From: Bacteroidota bacterium
GTDB taxonomy: Bacteria; Bacteroidota; Bacteroidia; Chitinophagales; LD1
Assembly: GCA_947479455.1 (NCBI GenBank)
Contig: CANJZE010000027.1
Span: 1-43,446, forward strand
Length of the DNA: 43,446 nt
Direction of reading: 5' to 3'
The notes below the pieces were generated by a model. The model made no database searches, was not told where the DNA came from, and saw only the letters and a program-made list of their open reading frames with translations. The stretch's first letter is position 1; every line of letters begins with the position of its first letter. A program made the translations under genes and the position numbers. Positions 43,075 through 43,446 of the stretch are shown piece after piece.

Positions 43075-43446
<372 letters not shown>

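Overview
The window reads as a chromosomal piece of an uncultured or environmental member of the Bacteroidota (Bacteroidetes). The evidence is a type IX secretion (T9SS) C-terminal sorting domain on at least two exported proteins, a TonB-dependent receptor followed by a DUF4249 lipoprotein, long Ig/PKD-type adhesins, and promoters of the Bacteroidetes TTG-N18/19-TAnnTTTG type in front of several genes. Base composition is moderately AT-rich and fairly even. I see no CRISPR array, phage block or intact insertion sequence.

Layout, left to right. Positions 1-2.3 kb: the N-terminal part of a large repeat adhesin running off the left edge (minus strand), behind a small exported protein. 2.7-4.8 kb: a fibronectin-III protein and a HEAT-repeat protein. 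4.9-7.8 kb: a translation block on the minus strand, trnW(CCA)-secE-nusG-rplK-rplA-rplJ, with its own strong promoter and a terminator right after rplJ; tuf, rplL and rpoBC, which normally flank this block, are absent. 7.9-13.1 kb: a small DMT/SMR-type permease, an SLC5 sodium/solute symporter, and a TonB receptor/DUF4249 pair. 13.2-18.8 kb: two toxin-antitoxin pairs (DUF433/DUF5615 and HigBA), a GH27 alpha-galactosidase, two tandem paralogues of an exported family, and an alkaline-phosphatase-superfamily enzyme that meets a second, T9SS-exported, member of that superfamily tail to tail with no base between them. 20-21 kb: a 4Fe-4S mini-ferredoxin and a Fic AMP-transferase.

21.2-25.6 kb is the most coherent accessory unit. 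A MarR regulator sits upstream of a DoxX-like protein, a pirin, a NADPH:FMN reductase, a haem-binding cytochrome-like protein, a second DoxX and an extradiol (LigB/DODA-type) dioxygenase. A TTGTATATACAA dyad lies over the -33 box in front of the first DoxX gene, and a close variant lies at the same spacing in front of marR. This suggests an autoregulated response to quinones, catechols or related electrophiles. The next genes (amidase, a small membrane protein resembling hydroxylaminobenzene mutase, SDR, MpaB-like oxygenase) may extend the redox theme, but this is inference.

29-37 kb is mostly housekeeping: a TPR histidine kinase, a long-chain acyl-CoA ligase, pnp and rpsO in their conserved order, and tdk. 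37-42.6 kb carries T9SS/PKD surface proteins. Here a kelch gene and a PKD adhesin run into each other and both stop at about 40.13 kb, and the adhesin also has an in-frame TGA near its start. Together these look like a rearrangement with gene decay, or an assembly join. The window ends in an rRNA operon (5S, then the 3' end of 23S, minus strand).
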